Under the pieces are notes generated by a model. The model was not told the origin of the DNA, did not search any database, and saw nothing but the letters and a program-made list of their open reading frames with translations. A DNA stretch of 52,035 nucleotides, taken from contig JAGCGM010000252.1 in the NCBI GenBank assembly GCA_017649635.1, positions 1 through 52,035 of the forward strand. The letters are read 5' to 3'. The position numbers and the translations under genes are program-made. This document shows positions 8,892-18,392 of the stretch, piece after piece. Each line of letters opens with the position of its first letter. The stretch's first letter is position 1. This DNA is from Paludibacteraceae bacterium (GTDB lineage Bacteria; Bacteroidota; Bacteroidia; Bacteroidales; Paludibacteraceae).

Positions 8892-9578
8892 TTAGTTTTG
8901 CTTAGCGATTTCGAGGAACTTCATCACCTCATTCATGTCCGCATAGTTCGGATACTCCGTGATGATGCCTTCCAACAGCTTAGCCGCCTCGGATTTCTTA
9001 TCCATAGAGAGATATGCCAAAGCTGCGCGTTTCTTGTACAATGGAGAAAGAAGGTCATTATCCGCCTTCGATGCGGCCTTCATATAGTAGTCAATCGCCT
9101 TGGAGGCATTTTCCATATCCCAATAGCAATCGCCGATAGAACCGATTATCGAAGGTGTAACCAACTCATCCGAACCGGAGAACTTATTCAAACATTTGAT
9201 AGCCTCGTCATATTCGCCGAGATTCTTATAACAAATGCCCGCATAAGCATATGCCAAATTACCAGTGGAGGTGGAACCGTACTCGTTAATGATATCAAGG
9301 AAGCCCATAAACTCGTCATTTCCGTCCAAAGCCACCTGGAATGAATCCCTCGCGAACATCTGCTGTGCCTTGAATATCTCATTCTTTGCAGCATCCTCAC
9401 GCGGTCCCCACACATATTGGTTCAACACGAAGTACAACGCAACCACTGCGACAATACCTCCCAAAACAGCAAGTATCACCCCCTGATGGGACTCAACAAA
9501 ACTAACAACACCAGACGCCGTCAATGATTGCTCATTTCCTTCCTTATTTGCAGAAGGCAACTCTTTCTTCCTTTCCAT
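8892..9578 (-). CDS. membrane-anchored tetratricopeptide repeat protein
   Basis: 228-residue protein with a cytoplasmic N-terminus, one transmembrane helix at about 32-51 ([20 protein letters not shown]) and TPR units over the rest ([60 protein letters not shown]). The overall plan resembles YfgM-like proteins (one membrane segment plus exported TPRs), which act with the Sec/chaperone network. That role is only an analogy here. It precedes ribH by 7 bp, an arrangement that probably reflects co-transcription rather than shared function. Confidence 0.85.
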   Translation of the reverse strand: MERKKELPSANKEGNEQSLTASGVVSFVESHQGVILAVLGGIVAVVALYFVLNQYVWGPREDAAKNEIFKAQQMFARDSFQVALDGNDEFMGFLDIINEYGSTSTGNLAYAYAGICYKNLGEYDEAIKCLNKFSGSDELVTPSIIGSIGDCYWDMENASKAIDYYMKAASKADNDLLSPLYKKRAALAYLSMDKKSEAAKLLEGIITEYPNYADMNEVMKFLEIAKQN

Positions 9579-9612
9579 TTTCTTATTAAATTGTTTTATT
9601 CCAAAAAATTTA

Positions 9613-9635
9613 CCACAAAAATAGTCTATTTGTGG
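9613..9635 (-). terminator. A/T-rich hairpin between nadD and the TPR gene
   Basis: The near-palindrome CCACAAA..TTTGTGG (with TAG/CTA continuing inward and two unpaired bases) is followed on the minus strand by TAAATTTTTT, so it could terminate the nadD transcript. The same bases contain TATTTTTG (9623-9616), a -7-box match with no convincing -33 box, for the downstream gene. Confidence 0.45.
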
Positions 9636-9651
9636 CTAAGCAGAAAAATTA

Positions 9652-10239
9652 TTAACGATTTTTTTTAACAAATTCGTCTCGGACGCTCGTCCAAATAGAT
9701 TGCGGAACAAAAAAACGGACATCTTTTCCTTCCATAATCGATTTTCGCACGAATGTGGACGACACCTCTATCCTCGGCGCATCCGAAAGCATCGTAATCC
9801 GACTACTCCACTCCTCCGGAATCTCCGTTGGTCCATCCAAACGGGGATAGACAAGGATACGATAATGCTCTAATATCCACTCGTACCTCCGCCAACCGGA
9901 AAACGAGGCGAGGTTATCTCCGCCCATCACCAAAATGAACTCATTTCCCGGCTCTAAACTCGACAAACGTTCCAACGTGTCACTCGTATATGATGGTTTC
10001 GGCATGAAAAACTCTATGTCCGAGACGGAAAAACGGGGATAGTCTCCTACCGCACGCTTCGCCCAGGCGAGACGGACCTCATCATCCATCAGACTGAGAT
10101 TCTGCTTGAACGGATTCTGTGGGGAAACCACGAACCGAACTTCATCCACTCCCCCGAACTCCGCTATATGGTTCGCCAATGCGAGATGTCCGATATGTAT
10201 CGGATTAAACGACCCGAAAAAAAGCGCGACCTTACTCAT
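9652..10239 (-). CDS. nadD: nicotinate-nucleotide adenylyltransferase
   Basis: 195-residue cytoplasmic nucleotidyltransferase that converts NaMN and ATP to deamido-NAD, a key step in NAD synthesis. It has the N-terminal ATP-binding signature GSFNPIHIGHLALANH (HxGH type), the central MGGDNLASFSGWRRYEWIL, and the C-terminal VSSTFVRKSI motif. Length is normal for the family. It overlaps gmk by 8 bp, so the two are translated from one message with yicC. Confidence 0.97.
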   Translation of the reverse strand: MSKVALFFGSFNPIHIGHLALANHIAEFGGVDEVRFVVSPQNPFKQNLSLMDDEVRLAWAKRAVGDYPRFSVSDIEFFMPKPSYTSDTLERLSSLEPGNEFILVMGGDNLASFSGWRRYEWILEHYRILVYPRLDGPTEIPEEWSSRITMLSDAPRIEVSSTFVRKSIMEGKDVRFFVPQSIWTSVRDEFVKKNR

Positions 10240-10804
10240 TGTCTATGAACTCCTTCACGATTTTCCGAATCAGGGCTTTCGTCCATTCCAAATCATCATT
10301 TACGACTATTCGGTCAAAACGATCGGAAAAAGTCATCTCATACGACGCTTTGTTCACCCGATCTTCTATCACCTCCATCGCATCTGTCCCTCTCTTCACC
10401 AAACGTTCCTTCAACGTGGCGACGGACGGCGGCATGATGAAAACGGACATCGCATTGTTCCCAAACATCTTCTTGATATTACAACCTCCCGCCACATCCA
10501 CATCAAACACAACAATGTTGCCTTTCGTATTGATGCGCTCCACCTCACTCCTCAACGTGCCGTAATACTTGTTCTCATAGACTTCCTCCCACTCCAGGAA
10601 CGCATGCTCCGAAATCTTCGCGCGGAATTCCTCCGGAGTCAGGAAATAGTATTCCACTCCATTCTTCTCTTCCCCTCTCGGACTCCTACTCGTGGCTGAA
10701 ATGGAGAACTCCAAGCAATCGAACTGCGTCATCAGATAATTGATCAATGTTGACTTGCCCGAACCTGATGGGGCAGAGAATATAATCACTTTGCCTCTTT
10801 CCAT
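10232..10804 (-). CDS. gmk: guanylate kinase
   Basis: 190-residue enzyme that phosphorylates GMP to GDP with ATP. It has the P-loop FSAPSGSGKST at about 9-19, the GMP-binding SRSPRGEEKNGVEYYF, and the lid/ADP region VATLKERLVKRGTDAMEVIEDR. Length matches the family. The gene order yicC-gmk-nadD is common in Bacteroidota. It starts 16 bp after yicC and overlaps nadD by 8 bp. Confidence 0.97.
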   Translation of the reverse strand: MERGKVIIFSAPSGSGKSTLINYLMTQFDCLEFSISATSRSPRGEEKNGVEYYFLTPEEFRAKISEHAFLEWEEVYENKYYGTLRSEVERINTKGNIVVFDVDVAGGCNIKKMFGNNAMSVFIMPPSVATLKERLVKRGTDAMEVIEDRVNKASYEMTFSDRFDRIVVNDDLEWTKALIRKIVKEFIDNE

Positions 10805-10820
10805 GATTGTATCTCCCTTA

Positions 10821-11693
10821 TTAGAGCACGTTCAAAACTTGCTCTTTGATTTGCTCCAACTCATCCTTCATCTTCACAACGATCTTCTGCATCTCACTAT
10901 GGTTGGACTTGGAGCCTAACGTATTTATTTCCCTTCCGATTTCTTGCGCAATGAAACCTAACTTCTTGCCACAATTGCCTTCCGCATCCATCGTCTCCTC
11001 GAAATACTTCAGATGCTGAGCCAATCGGTTCTTTTCCTCATTCACGTCCAATTTCTCGATGTAATAAATGAGTTCCTGCTCGAAACGGTTCTTGTCGTAA
11101 TTAACATCCTGCAAAGATGACAAGTTGTCCAATATGCGCTCCTTGACCTTTTCGATCCGCTCTTTCTCATAAGGGTCTATCTCCTTCAACAAACGTCTTA
11201 TATTCGCTATCTTCTCCTCGAATACACGACGCAACGAGGCTCCCTCTTTTGTGCGGAACTCAACCAACGAATCCAACGCCTCGGAAAATGCCGCATATAC
11301 CTGATTCCACTCTACCTCTTCCAACTCCTGGGACTCCGTCTTCATCGCCTCCGGCAGACGCAACAACACGGAAAACCAATCTACTGGAAGCGGAATATCC
11401 AACTCCTGGGATATTTGCTTTATCTGCTTGCTATATGCTTGTATAACTGGCCCATTCAACTGAGAGGAACTCTCCGTCCCTAAATTCTCTAAGAAAACAC
11501 CGAACTCAACTTTTCCTCTCTCTAACCGCTGACTCACAAGATTTCGTAATTCCAAATCCTTCTCCCGATACATGCTCGGCACACGAGAAGATAAATCTAA
11601 TTGTTTGCCATTCAGCGACTTAATTTCAATCGTAATTTTCTTGGTTCCAACGGTGCAAGTTGCCTTGCCGAACCCTGTCATTGATAATACCAT
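10821..11693 (-). CDS. YicC family endoribonuclease
   Basis: 290-residue YicC/YloC-type protein. The N-terminus LSMTGFGKATC is the family signature. The C-terminal DUF1732-like half has RFEQELIYYIEKLDVNEEKNRL and GKKLGFIAQEIGREINTLGSKS, both strongly conserved. E. coli YicC is an endoribonuclease linked to small-RNA decay; that activity is known of the family and not visible here. It is the first gene of yicC-gmk-nadD, with a -7 box 32 bp upstream, and is divergent from tsaB. Confidence 0.95.
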   Translation of the reverse strand: MVLSMTGFGKATCTVGTKKITIEIKSLNGKQLDLSSRVPSMYREKDLELRNLVSQRLERGKVEFGVFLENLGTESSSQLNGPVIQAYSKQIKQISQELDIPLPVDWFSVLLRLPEAMKTESQELEEVEWNQVYAAFSEALDSLVEFRTKEGASLRRVFEEKIANIRRLLKEIDPYEKERIEKVKERILDNLSSLQDVNYDKNRFEQELIYYIEKLDVNEEKNRLAQHLKYFEETMDAEGNCGKKLGFIAQEIGREINTLGSKSNHSEMQKIVVKMKDELEQIKEQVLNVL

Positions 11694-11724
11694 ATTCTAC
11701 TCTTTCTTTTGAAAATTAACAATG

Positions 11725-11732
11725 CAAATATA
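11725..11732 (-). promoter_or_regulatory. candidate -7 box of yicC-gmk-nadD
   Basis: TATATTTG on the minus strand matches TAnnTTTG, and predicts a start near 11719 and a 25-nt leader. I see no TTTG at the right distance. The -33 position is occupied by a G-rich tract instead. Confidence 0.4.
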
Positions 11733-11860
11733 TTCAAAATTCACATAAATCCCCACCCCTCTCCCCTCTTTTAACAGATTCACCACAATGTGTTTCTCCG
11801 TACCACCAATCTCTTTCAAAAAACTATTCGGATTCTCTTCCTTGAAAGCGACGAAAAGTG

Positions 11861-11868
11861 TATTTTCG
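11861..11868 (+). promoter_or_regulatory. weak -7 box candidate for tsaB
   Basis: TATTTTCG differs from TAnnTTTG at one base and sits 27 bp before the tsaB ATG. A TTG lies 16 bp upstream, which is short of the usual spacing. Confidence 0.25.
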
Positions 11869-11895
11869 CGACGCATTACAAAGCTGATTTTTAAT

Positions 11896-12594
11896 ATGGC
11901 GAACATTATATTGATTGACACCGCGACGGAAATATGCTCCGTGGCTTTATCCATCGACGGGAAAGTGTCGTGGAACAAAGAGAATTTCGAGGGGATGACC
12001 CACTCCACCCTTCTGGCGAAATACCTCCAGGAACTAACCGAACACATGCGTTCATCATCCATCGAAGCGGATGCGGTGGCCGTCAGTTGCGGACCAGGTT
12101 CCTACACGGGTCTTCGCATCGGCGTGTCAACAGCGAAAGGTTTATGTTTCGGCGCAAATGTGCCTCTCCTCGCCATCAACACCCTAGAAGTAATGACGCA
12201 AGGTTATATCCGCCGCCACGGCAAGCCTGGTAGCGACACTTGGCTATGTCCCATGATCGACGCCAGAAGAATGGAGGTATACACTGCATTGTTCGACGGA
12301 GAAATGAACCTGAAAAGGGAGATCTCAGCGGACATCATCGACGAGAATTCCTACGCCGACATACTTCAGGAGAAGAAAATCATCTGCTTCGGGAACGGCG
12401 CATCCAAATGCAAGGAGACGCTCACACACCCGAACATATCGTTCGTGGACGACATCTACCCGCTCGCCTCAAGCATGGCGGATCTGGCGGAGAAAAGCTT
12501 CGCTGAAAAGGATTTCAAGGATGTGGCTTACTTCGAGCCTTTCTATCTGAAGGAATTCGTGGCCACGGTCAGCAAAAACAAATTCGGAATCTAA
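11896..12594 (+). CDS. tsaB: tRNA threonylcarbamoyladenosine biosynthesis protein TsaB
   Basis: 232-residue ASKHA-fold protein that scaffolds TsaD (and TsaE) to make t6A37 in ANN-reading tRNAs. It has the N-terminal IILIDTATEICSVALS, the MTHSTLLAKYL segment, and VSCGPGSYTGLRIGVSTAKGL, the TsaB/TsaD signature. It ends with a FEPFYLKEFVAT block typical of the family. I chose the ATG at 11896 because homologs start at MANIILIDT. An in-frame ATG 36 codons upstream would add an unrelated leader and overlap the promoter region. It is the only plus-strand gene in the left 50 kb and is closed by the terminator at 12634-12673. Confidence 0.95.
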   Translation: MANIILIDTATEICSVALSIDGKVSWNKENFEGMTHSTLLAKYLQELTEHMRSSSIEADAVAVSCGPGSYTGLRIGVSTAKGLCFGANVPLLAINTLEVMTQGYIRRHGKPGSDTWLCPMIDARRMEVYTALFDGEMNLKREISADIIDENSYADILQEKKIICFGNGASKCKETLTHPNISFVDDIYPLASSMADLAEKSFAEKDFKDVAYFEPFYLKEFVATVSKNKFGI

Positions 12595-12633
12595 GGAAGA
12601 TTTTGGCGGACTTCCCAACGCTTCTCGATAAAC

Positions 12634-12673
12634 GTAAAAAGGAGGGCTTCCATTTCGGAATACCCTCCTTTAC
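12634..12673. terminator. bidirectional terminator between tsaB and fcl
   Basis: Strong stem: AAAGGAGGG (12638-12646) pairs with CCCTCCTTT (12663-12671). An inner TTCC/GGAA pairing and flanking GTA/TAC extend it. A- and T-rich flanks on both sides suit termination of tsaB from the left and of the polysaccharide operon from the right. Confidence 0.85.
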
Positions 12674-12706
12674 CATTTCTTTGGCAGGCGCTTAACCAAC
12701 TACAGA

Positions 12707-13651
12707 TTACCGCTCCGCCCTCATCGGATTGTTCAAGAAATCATCGTAAGAGATTCTGATACCATCCTCTAACTCGGTTTTGTATCTCCAGCCCAACTTC
12801 TCTGCCTTGCTCACATCCAACAACTTCCTAGGCGTACCATTCGGTCGTGTGGTGTCCCACTTGATCTCGCCCTCATAACCAACCACCTTCGCGACGAGCT
12901 CCGTCAACGCCTTGATGGTCAATTCCTTCCCTGTGCCGGCGTTCACCGTTTCGTTACCACTGTAATTGTTCATGAGGAACACGCACAAATTTGCCAAATC
13001 ATCAACGAAAAGGAACTCCCTCAGCGGACTTCCATCGCCCCAGCAAGTGACCTCCTTCAATCCTGCCACCTTCGCCTCATGGAACCTGCGGATCAACGCC
13101 GGCAACACATGGGAATGCTCCGGATGGTAATTATCATTAGGCCCATATAGGTTGGTCGGCATCACGCTGATGTAATCCGTTCCGTACTGCCTATTGAGGA
13201 ACTCACAATACTTCAAGCCTGATATTTTAGCGAGCGCATACGCCTCGTTCGTCTTCTCCAACGCGCTTGTGAGCAGGCAGGACTCCGGCATGGGTTGAGG
13301 TGCCATGCGAGGATAGATGCAACTGCTGCCCAGGAACTCGAGCTTCTTGCAACCATTCTTCCATGCGGAATGGATCACGTTCATCTCGAGGATCATGTTG
13401 TCATACATGAAATCAGCCAATGCGGACTGATTGGCGACAATACCACCCACCTTAGCGGCCGCAAGGAACACATACTCGGGCTTTTCTTCCGCAAAGAACT
13501 TCTCAACGGCCTCCTGCCTCGTTAAATCCAACTCCTTATGCGTGCGGGTTATGATATTCGCATAACCTTGTCTTTGCAACTCCCGCACAATGGCGCTTCC
13601 GACCATACCTCGATGGCCTGCCACATATATCTTCGAATTCTTTTCCATCAT
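12707..13651 (-). CDS. fcl: GDP-L-fucose synthase
   Basis: 314-residue short-chain dehydrogenase (3,5-epimerase/4-reductase) that turns GDP-4-keto-6-deoxymannose into GDP-L-fucose with NADPH. It has the nucleotide-binding [12 protein letters not shown] at about 10-21, [12 protein letters not shown], the active-site [16 protein letters not shown] at about 108-123, and catalytic Y138/K142 in YALAK. Length is normal. The start overlaps the stop of gmd by 4 bp, so the two GDP-fucose enzymes are coupled. It is the last gene of the polysaccharide cluster, followed by a strong terminator. Confidence 0.97.
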   Translation of the reverse strand: MMEKNSKIYVAGHRGMVGSAIVRELQRQGYANIITRTHKELDLTRQEAVEKFFAEEKPEYVFLAAAKVGGIVANQSALADFMYDNMILEMNVIHSAWKNGCKKLEFLGSSCIYPRMAPQPMPESCLLTSALEKTNEAYALAKISGLKYCEFLNRQYGTDYISVMPTNLYGPNDNYHPEHSHVLPALIRRFHEAKVAGLKEVTCWGDGSPLREFLFVDDLANLCVFLMNNYSGNETVNAGTGKELTIKALTELVAKVVGYEGEIKWDTTRPNGTPRKLLDVSKAEKLGWRYKTELEDGIRISYDDFLNNPMRAER

Positions 13652-14736
13652 TTCACGATTCCCTTCTCCAAATACTCCGCCAAATTCATTCTAACCTTTT
13701 CCGCCGCACCCTCGGAAGCGACCTTGGCGACATCATGTTCAACCATCAACTTCACCAATTGCTCGAAAGTAGTCTTGGACGGATTCCACCCCAATTTAGC
13801 CTTCGCCTTCGTAGGATCACCCCATAAATTGACGACATCCGTAGGACGGTAGAAGTCTTCCGAAACGGCGACGACCACCTTCCCCGACTTCACATCAATA
13901 CCCTTCTCGTTCACGCCAGAGCCTTCCCAACGTAACTCGATACCGGCATAATGGAAGGCCAAGGTGGCAAATTCACGAACTGTATGTTGCACACCTGTCG
14001 CAATTACGAAATCTTCAGGCGTCTCATGCTGCAGGATCAACCACATGCACTCCACGTAATCCTTCGCATACCCCCAATCACGCAGGCTATCCAAATTACC
14101 CAAATAGAGGCAATCTTGTTTACCTTGAGCAATACGAGCCGCCGCAAGCGTAATCTTACGGGTGACAAACGTCTCGCCACGCCTCTCGCTCTCGTGGTTG
14201 AACAATATACCTGAGCAACAGAACATATTGTATGCCTCACGATACTCCTTCACGATCCAAAAACCATACAACTTGGCTACCGCATAGGGTGAATACGGAT
14301 GGAACGGAGTGTTCTCATTCTGAGGGACCTCCTCGACTTTTCCATAAAGCTCCGACGTGGATGCTTGGTAAATGCGACATGTCTTTTCCAATCCACAAGC
14401 CCTCACCGCCTCCAAGACACGGAGTACACCGGTCGCGTCAACATCCGCGGTGAACTCGGGTGAGTCGAACGAAACCTGAACATGGCTCTGCGCCGCCAGA
14501 TTATAAATCTCCGTAGGACGTACCTGCCCCACTACCTTGACCAACGACATGGAGTCGCCCATATCCGCATAATGTAGATGGAAATTAGGTTGTCCCTCCA
14601 AATGGGCGATACGCTCACGGTAATCGACAGACGAACGTCTGATGATTCCATGCACATCATATCCTTTGCTCAAAAGGAATTCCGACAGGTAAGAGCCGTC
14701 CTGACCCGTAACACCTGTAATAAGAGCGGTCTTCAT
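13648..14736 (-). CDS. gmd: GDP-mannose 4,6-dehydratase
   Basis: 362-residue extended SDR enzyme that converts GDP-D-mannose to GDP-4-keto-6-deoxy-D-mannose. It has the cofactor loop [10 protein letters not shown] at about 8-17, [26 protein letters not shown], the active-site STSELYG at 126-132, and YAVAK with Y151/K155. [17 protein letters not shown] is a Gmd signature. With fcl it makes GDP-L-fucose. The GDP-mannose supply genes are not in the window. Confidence 0.97.
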   Translation of the reverse strand: MKTALITGVTGQDGSYLSEFLLSKGYDVHGIIRRSSVDYRERIAHLEGQPNFHLHYADMGDSMSLVKVVGQVRPTEIYNLAAQSHVQVSFDSPEFTADVDATGVLRVLEAVRACGLEKTCRIYQASTSELYGKVEEVPQNENTPFHPYSPYAVAKLYGFWIVKEYREAYNMFCCSGILFNHESERRGETFVTRKITLAAARIAQGKQDCLYLGNLDSLRDWGYAKDYVECMWLILQHETPEDFVIATGVQHTVREFATLAFHYAGIELRWEGSGVNEKGIDVKSGKVVVAVSEDFYRPTDVVNLWGDPTKAKAKLGWNPSKTTFEQLVKLMVEHDVAKVASEGAAEKVRMNLAEYLEKGIVK

Positions 14737-14757
14737 AGTATTTTAAAAACATAAATA

Positions 14758-15864
14758 TTATATACACACCTGATTATAAACGGAAACAACTTGATCGGCG
14801 ATGCGGCTCCACTGATATTTTTCCATATCATACTGCACCCGCATTTGCTCATTTTCAGTCAACAAAGACTCCAACTTTCCCGAAAGTTGAGCCACATCAC
14901 CTACTCTGAAATATGCATTTTGAGGTAAACCCACCTCCAAATTCGCAGGAATATCACTCACAATAACAGGCAAATGATAACTCATCGCCTCTAAAAGAGC
15001 GATGGGAAGCCCCTCGTGGGAAGAAGGCAACACGAAACAACTCGCATGAGCAAGTAACGAATGTAGTTTCTCCCCCCTGACGAAACCAGTCAGAACGACA
15101 TTATTTTCCCTCGCCATCCTTTTGAGTTCCTTAGAGTAATCATCCTCAAAATCCGCATCCCCTGCCAGAACCAAACGGACATTACTCTCCGGATGTTTAT
15201 TTTTGAAAGAGGCAAATGCTTCCACCAAATGATGAAGATTCTTTTCCGGCACAAAACGACACATACCCAACACATATTTCTCAGGCTCAATTCCCAACTC
15301 GGAAAAATATCCGGGGCAATCAACAAAATCCGGGTCCGGCACCCCATTGTAGATCAGATGGACATGTTCCGTTCTTCCGCACTTCTCCGCAATCAAATTC
15401 TTGATAACCTCCGAAATGACAATCACTTCATCCGCGAAGCGACAGCCCAGCTGTTCGCCTAATTTCAGTATCAGTTTCGCCATCGTACCCCACTTGTCCC
15501 GATCATAGTCAGGTCCATGATGTGTGAATACGACCTTCATGCCTCTCGCTTTCGCATATGGGGTTAGAATGGCAGGTCCAATCGCATGGACATGTAATAC
15601 ATCCGCACCTAACTTCTTGGCTCTATTGACCGCCCTGAAAGTATGAATAATCGCCTCGAATCGCTTTTTCTTAGGCGACGGAATATTCACCAATTTCACA
15701 CCTTTCCATTCAGACAGTTCATCCTTCACATATTCGGAACGGCGAATTACCGTGACATCATACCCTTTCTCCGCAACTAGGGGAAAAAGCTCCTCACAAT
15801 GGGTTTCCACACCACCCATTATGTTCGGAATACCCCGAGTCCCTGTCACTACTACCTTCTTCAT
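14758..15864 (-). CDS. glycosyltransferase family 4
   Basis: 368-residue GT-B glycosyltransferase. The N-terminal TRGIPNIMGGVETHCEEL and VLHVHAIGPA form the acceptor domain, with HHGPDYDRDKWG in the middle. The donor domain has YVLGMCRFVPEKNLHHLVEA and the EX7E-type motif SSHEGLPIALLEAMSYHLPV. It resembles the Bacteroidota GT4 proteins with a DUF1972-like N-terminus. It is cytoplasmic or membrane-associated and adds one sugar of the repeat unit. Given its place directly before gmd-fcl it could be the fucosyltransferase, but donor specificity cannot be read from sequence. Confidence 0.92.
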   Translation of the reverse strand: MKKVVVTGTRGIPNIMGGVETHCEELFPLVAEKGYDVTVIRRSEYVKDELSEWKGVKLVNIPSPKKKRFEAIIHTFRAVNRAKKLGADVLHVHAIGPAILTPYAKARGMKVVFTHHGPDYDRDKWGTMAKLILKLGEQLGCRFADEVIVISEVIKNLIAEKCGRTEHVHLIYNGVPDPDFVDCPGYFSELGIEPEKYVLGMCRFVPEKNLHHLVEAFASFKNKHPESNVRLVLAGDADFEDDYSKELKRMARENNVVLTGFVRGEKLHSLLAHASCFVLPSSHEGLPIALLEAMSYHLPVIVSDIPANLEVGLPQNAYFRVGDVAQLSGKLESLLTENEQMRVQYDMEKYQWSRIADQVVSVYNQVCI

Positions 15865-15868
15865 TTTA

Positions 15869-16957
15869 TCACTTCCTCAAAAGATTCACTATCGGTTTGG
15901 CAATACTATGGAATATAGTGCCCAATATAAGAACAACTACAAATGTCAATGGAATAAACAATTCGCTCTTCATGTCCGGGCAATACATCGCCAACACATA
16001 AATTACTAAACCATGTAACAGATAAACCTCATAAGAAATATCACCAAGCCAATTATTTACTTTATTGTCAAATCTATACTTTGACGTAAGGACAAAGCAC
16101 AAAAGAATCAAGGAGATACCCAATATAATCTTCATGAGATACTCACCCCAAAAGAATACCGATTTATATTTCAAATACAAAAGGCCAAGGGCAAGACTCA
16201 CAATTGAAAGGACAACAATCTTAACCATTCGATGTCTACTCATCCACATGACAAATCCGTCATAATAACGATATAATAGGATCCCCCAAACCAAACCCAT
16301 ACGTTCAAAGCACCAACCTGAGCGAGAACTAATATCCTCAAACACAAAAAAGTATAGAATCAAGCTGGACAAGGAAACCCCTATCAACAAAATAGCATCC
16401 GACAACACGGTGTTCGAGGGGAACCATTTCCTTTCACAATACTTAACCACATAAAAAAACAGACAATATTGTAACAAAACCAACACATAATCATTGATTT
16501 GGTATAAAACCCGCAAACCAACCCATGCATGTGCGACATATGAATGGAAAAGAAAAGCGAGACAATTTATCAACAAACACGGTATTAGCAAGGAGGAAAG
16601 ACGATTTCGGAAGAAAAACTTCATATAATCTTTCTTTCTGTCCATTGCATACAACATTCCATACGAAGAAATCAGGAAAAAAATTGTCACAGCCACATAA
16701 CCGAAAGAGCCCAAAGCATCCTGAACCGAATTAGTATAAGGTTCCCGGAAATGCACATATACCACGAACAAAGCGCAAAAGCCCTTAAGCACAGTAGTAT
16801 ATTCTTTCCCGAAAAAGTTCGTTTCGGACTTCCTGCAATTAACCAAAGCCATACCACCAAAAAATAGAAGTGGCAATAAGGTTAACAACATAGCAAATAT
16901 CACACTCATTTCAGCCTTATAACATATAAATGTTTTCAGAAAAAACATCTCGCCCAA
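15869..16957 (-). CDS. acyltransferase family 3 membrane protein
   Basis: 362-residue integral membrane protein with about 10 transmembrane segments. Acyltransferase-3 features include LKGFCALFVVYVHFRE (the family His), YGMLYAMDRKKDYMKFFFRNR (a basic RxxR-like loop), and a terminal NWLGDISYEVYLLHGLVIYV. Such proteins O-acylate (usually O-acetylate) surface sugars on the membrane. Met17 (16909) is an alternative start closer to the first helix. It follows the radical SAM gene after a 74-bp gap. Confidence 0.88.
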   Translation of the reverse strand: MGEMFFLKTFICYKAEMSVIFAMLLTLLPLLFFGGMALVNCRKSETNFFGKEYTTVLKGFCALFVVYVHFREPYTNSVQDALGSFGYVAVTIFFLISSYGMLYAMDRKKDYMKFFFRNRLSSLLIPCLLINCLAFLFHSYVAHAWVGLRVLYQINDYVLVLLQYCLFFYVVKYCERKWFPSNTVLSDAILLIGVSLSSLILYFFVFEDISSRSGWCFERMGLVWGILLYRYYDGFVMWMSRHRMVKIVVLSIVSLALGLLYLKYKSVFFWGEYLMKIILGISLILLCFVLTSKYRFDNKVNNWLGDISYEVYLLHGLVIYVLAMYCPDMKSELFIPLTFVVVLILGTIFHSIAKPIVNLLRK

Positions 16958-17031
16958 TCACTCTCAGACGCACAACCTTTTTTTTATGCCATTCACCGTC
17001 GGGAGAGTTATACAATCCGCAAACCTCAAAC

Positions 17032-18243
17032 TCAATTTATATCTATCTGGCGATCCGTTTCAGCCTTCGTTCCCTCGTATCCCTGAGATTCCACATCCGC
17101 ATTCACGATATCCTCACCTCTCTTACCTCTCAATGCCTCTTTGCTATCATCAGAAAGCCCATTGTTCACTACCGCATTTAAATCGCAAGTCGACAACTTA
17201 TCCAAGTCCTCCTTCGATACCTTCCCATCACGATAATCACAGCATATTGGGTTCTCATACATCGAGTATTTCATTCCCAAAAGGGATTTCACCTTATGCT
17301 TCGCAACCCACAACAACGGAGTACTGATATACTTGTGCATCGCAGGAGAAACAGAACCGATCATCCAACAATTACGATTGCAGCAACGAACTTTCTTACG
17401 TACGGCTTCCGCTTCAGGTGAGTTCCACAATTCGTCCCATGTCTGACGATTAAGATTGCCCATCACCTCCTTGTCTTTCGTGCCATTACAAGGCATCACA
17501 TCCCCATACGGATCGATAAAGAAAGTGTCGAAGGACATATCACAAGGCAAAAGACGTTTTTGCCCATAAATATAGTTAATCAGACCATGGTTAAAATAAG
17601 CGCGGAACCACTTCTTCGGAGAATTACTCTTTAATAGCTCATTCACCAAATCCTCGAAGTTCTTTGCCACCATCGGACGATCATGGATAATATTCTTCGA
17701 TTCCACAAAATAGAAGGAGTTATGCAATGATGCCGTAGCGAACTCCATTCCCATTTCGTTAGAGATATTATACAGAGGAACAAGGTCCGGTGCGTTCTTA
17801 TCCTGTACCGTCATACCGAAACCGACATCCTTCATACCCATTTCCCGAAGTTTCTTCAACGTTGTGTAGCCCCGCTGATAACCATCGTTCAAACCTCTAA
17901 TCTCATTGTTCGTCTTCTCCAATCCCTCTATAGAGATACGGATTCCGATCTGCGGGAATTCCTTGCACAAATCGAGGATGCGGTCCGTGAAAAAACCGTT
18001 CGTTGAAATCACGATACGATCACTAATCTTGTACAATTCCCTCACAATATCCTTCAAATCCGTACGGATAAAAGGCTCTCCTCCCGTAATGTTTGTGAAA
18101 TACATTTTGGGAAGCTTTTTAATAGTCTCTATTGAGATTTCCTCTTCCGCCTTGGAAGGAGCTTTATATCTATTACACATCGAGCAACGAGCGTTGCAGC
18201 GATATGTTACTATTACCGTTCCGTTTAATTTCTTTTCTGACAT
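17032..18243 (-). CDS. radical SAM protein with SPASM-like C-terminal cysteines
   Basis: 403-residue enzyme. The CxxxCxxC iron-sulfur motif is C16/C20/C23 (TYRCNARCSMCNRY), followed by NITGGEPFIRTDL (the GGE motif). After the barrel there is a SPASM-like region with cysteines in LLPCDMSFDTFFIDPYGDVMPCNG (split here for clarity: LLPCDMSF, then IDPYGDVMPCNG) and VRCCNRNCWM. A poorly conserved acidic 60-residue tail follows. I start at the ATG at 18243, as the upstream 19 codons are cysteine-rich and unlike the family. Related radical SAM proteins occur in glycan and peptide-modification loci. Substrate is unknown; a sugar or glycolipid modification is only inferred from position. It has its own promoter upstream. 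Confidence 0.85.
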   Translation of the reverse strand: MSEKKLNGTVIVTYRCNARCSMCNRYKAPSKAEEEISIETIKKLPKMYFTNITGGEPFIRTDLKDIVRELYKISDRIVISTNGFFTDRILDLCKEFPQIGIRISIEGLEKTNNEIRGLNDGYQRGYTTLKKLREMGMKDVGFGMTVQDKNAPDLVPLYNISNEMGMEFATASLHNSFYFVESKNIIHDRPMVAKNFEDLVNELLKSNSPKKWFRAYFNHGLINYIYGQKRLLPCDMSFDTFFIDPYGDVMPCNGTKDKEVMGNLNRQTWDELWNSPEAEAVRKKVRCCNRNCWMIGSVSPAMHKYISTPLLWVAKHKVKSLLGMKYSMYENPICCDYRDGKVSKEDLDKLSTCDLNAVVNNGLSDDSKEALRGKRGEDIVNADVESQGYEGTKAETDRQIDIN

Positions 18244-18321
18244 AATCAACACTCTTCTACAAAAAGACTCATCACACGCATACAATTTAAAACAAGGCAA
18301 AAGTCTTGTCCAAATATGCGC

Positions 18322-18392
18322 ATCTGCAAATTACGTTTCAATCTGCAAATCCAAAAGAATATTCTTTGCAAAATTAAGCAATTACTTGCAAA
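18322..18392. repeat. TGCAAA direct repeats around the radical SAM gene promoter
   Basis: TGCAAA occurs at 18325, 18344, 18367 and 18387, with spacings of 19, 23 and 20 bp. The first two copies are part of a 10-bp exact repeat, ATCTGCAAAT (18322-18331 and 18341-18350). Near two-helical-turn spacing suggests regulator sites, but one copy overlaps the -7 box, so part of the pattern is the promoter itself. Confidence 0.5.

Noticed and set aside
11788..11895. 36-codon N-terminal extension of tsaB
   Set aside because: Family members start at MANIILIDT, and the extension would cover the candidate promoter.
11697..12062. 121-codon minus-strand frame opposite the tsaB start
   Set aside because: No family features and overlaps tsaB; treated as a shadow frame.
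18244..18300. 19-codon N-terminal extension of the radical SAM gene
   Set aside because: Cysteine-rich and unlike the family; the start at 18243 fits better.
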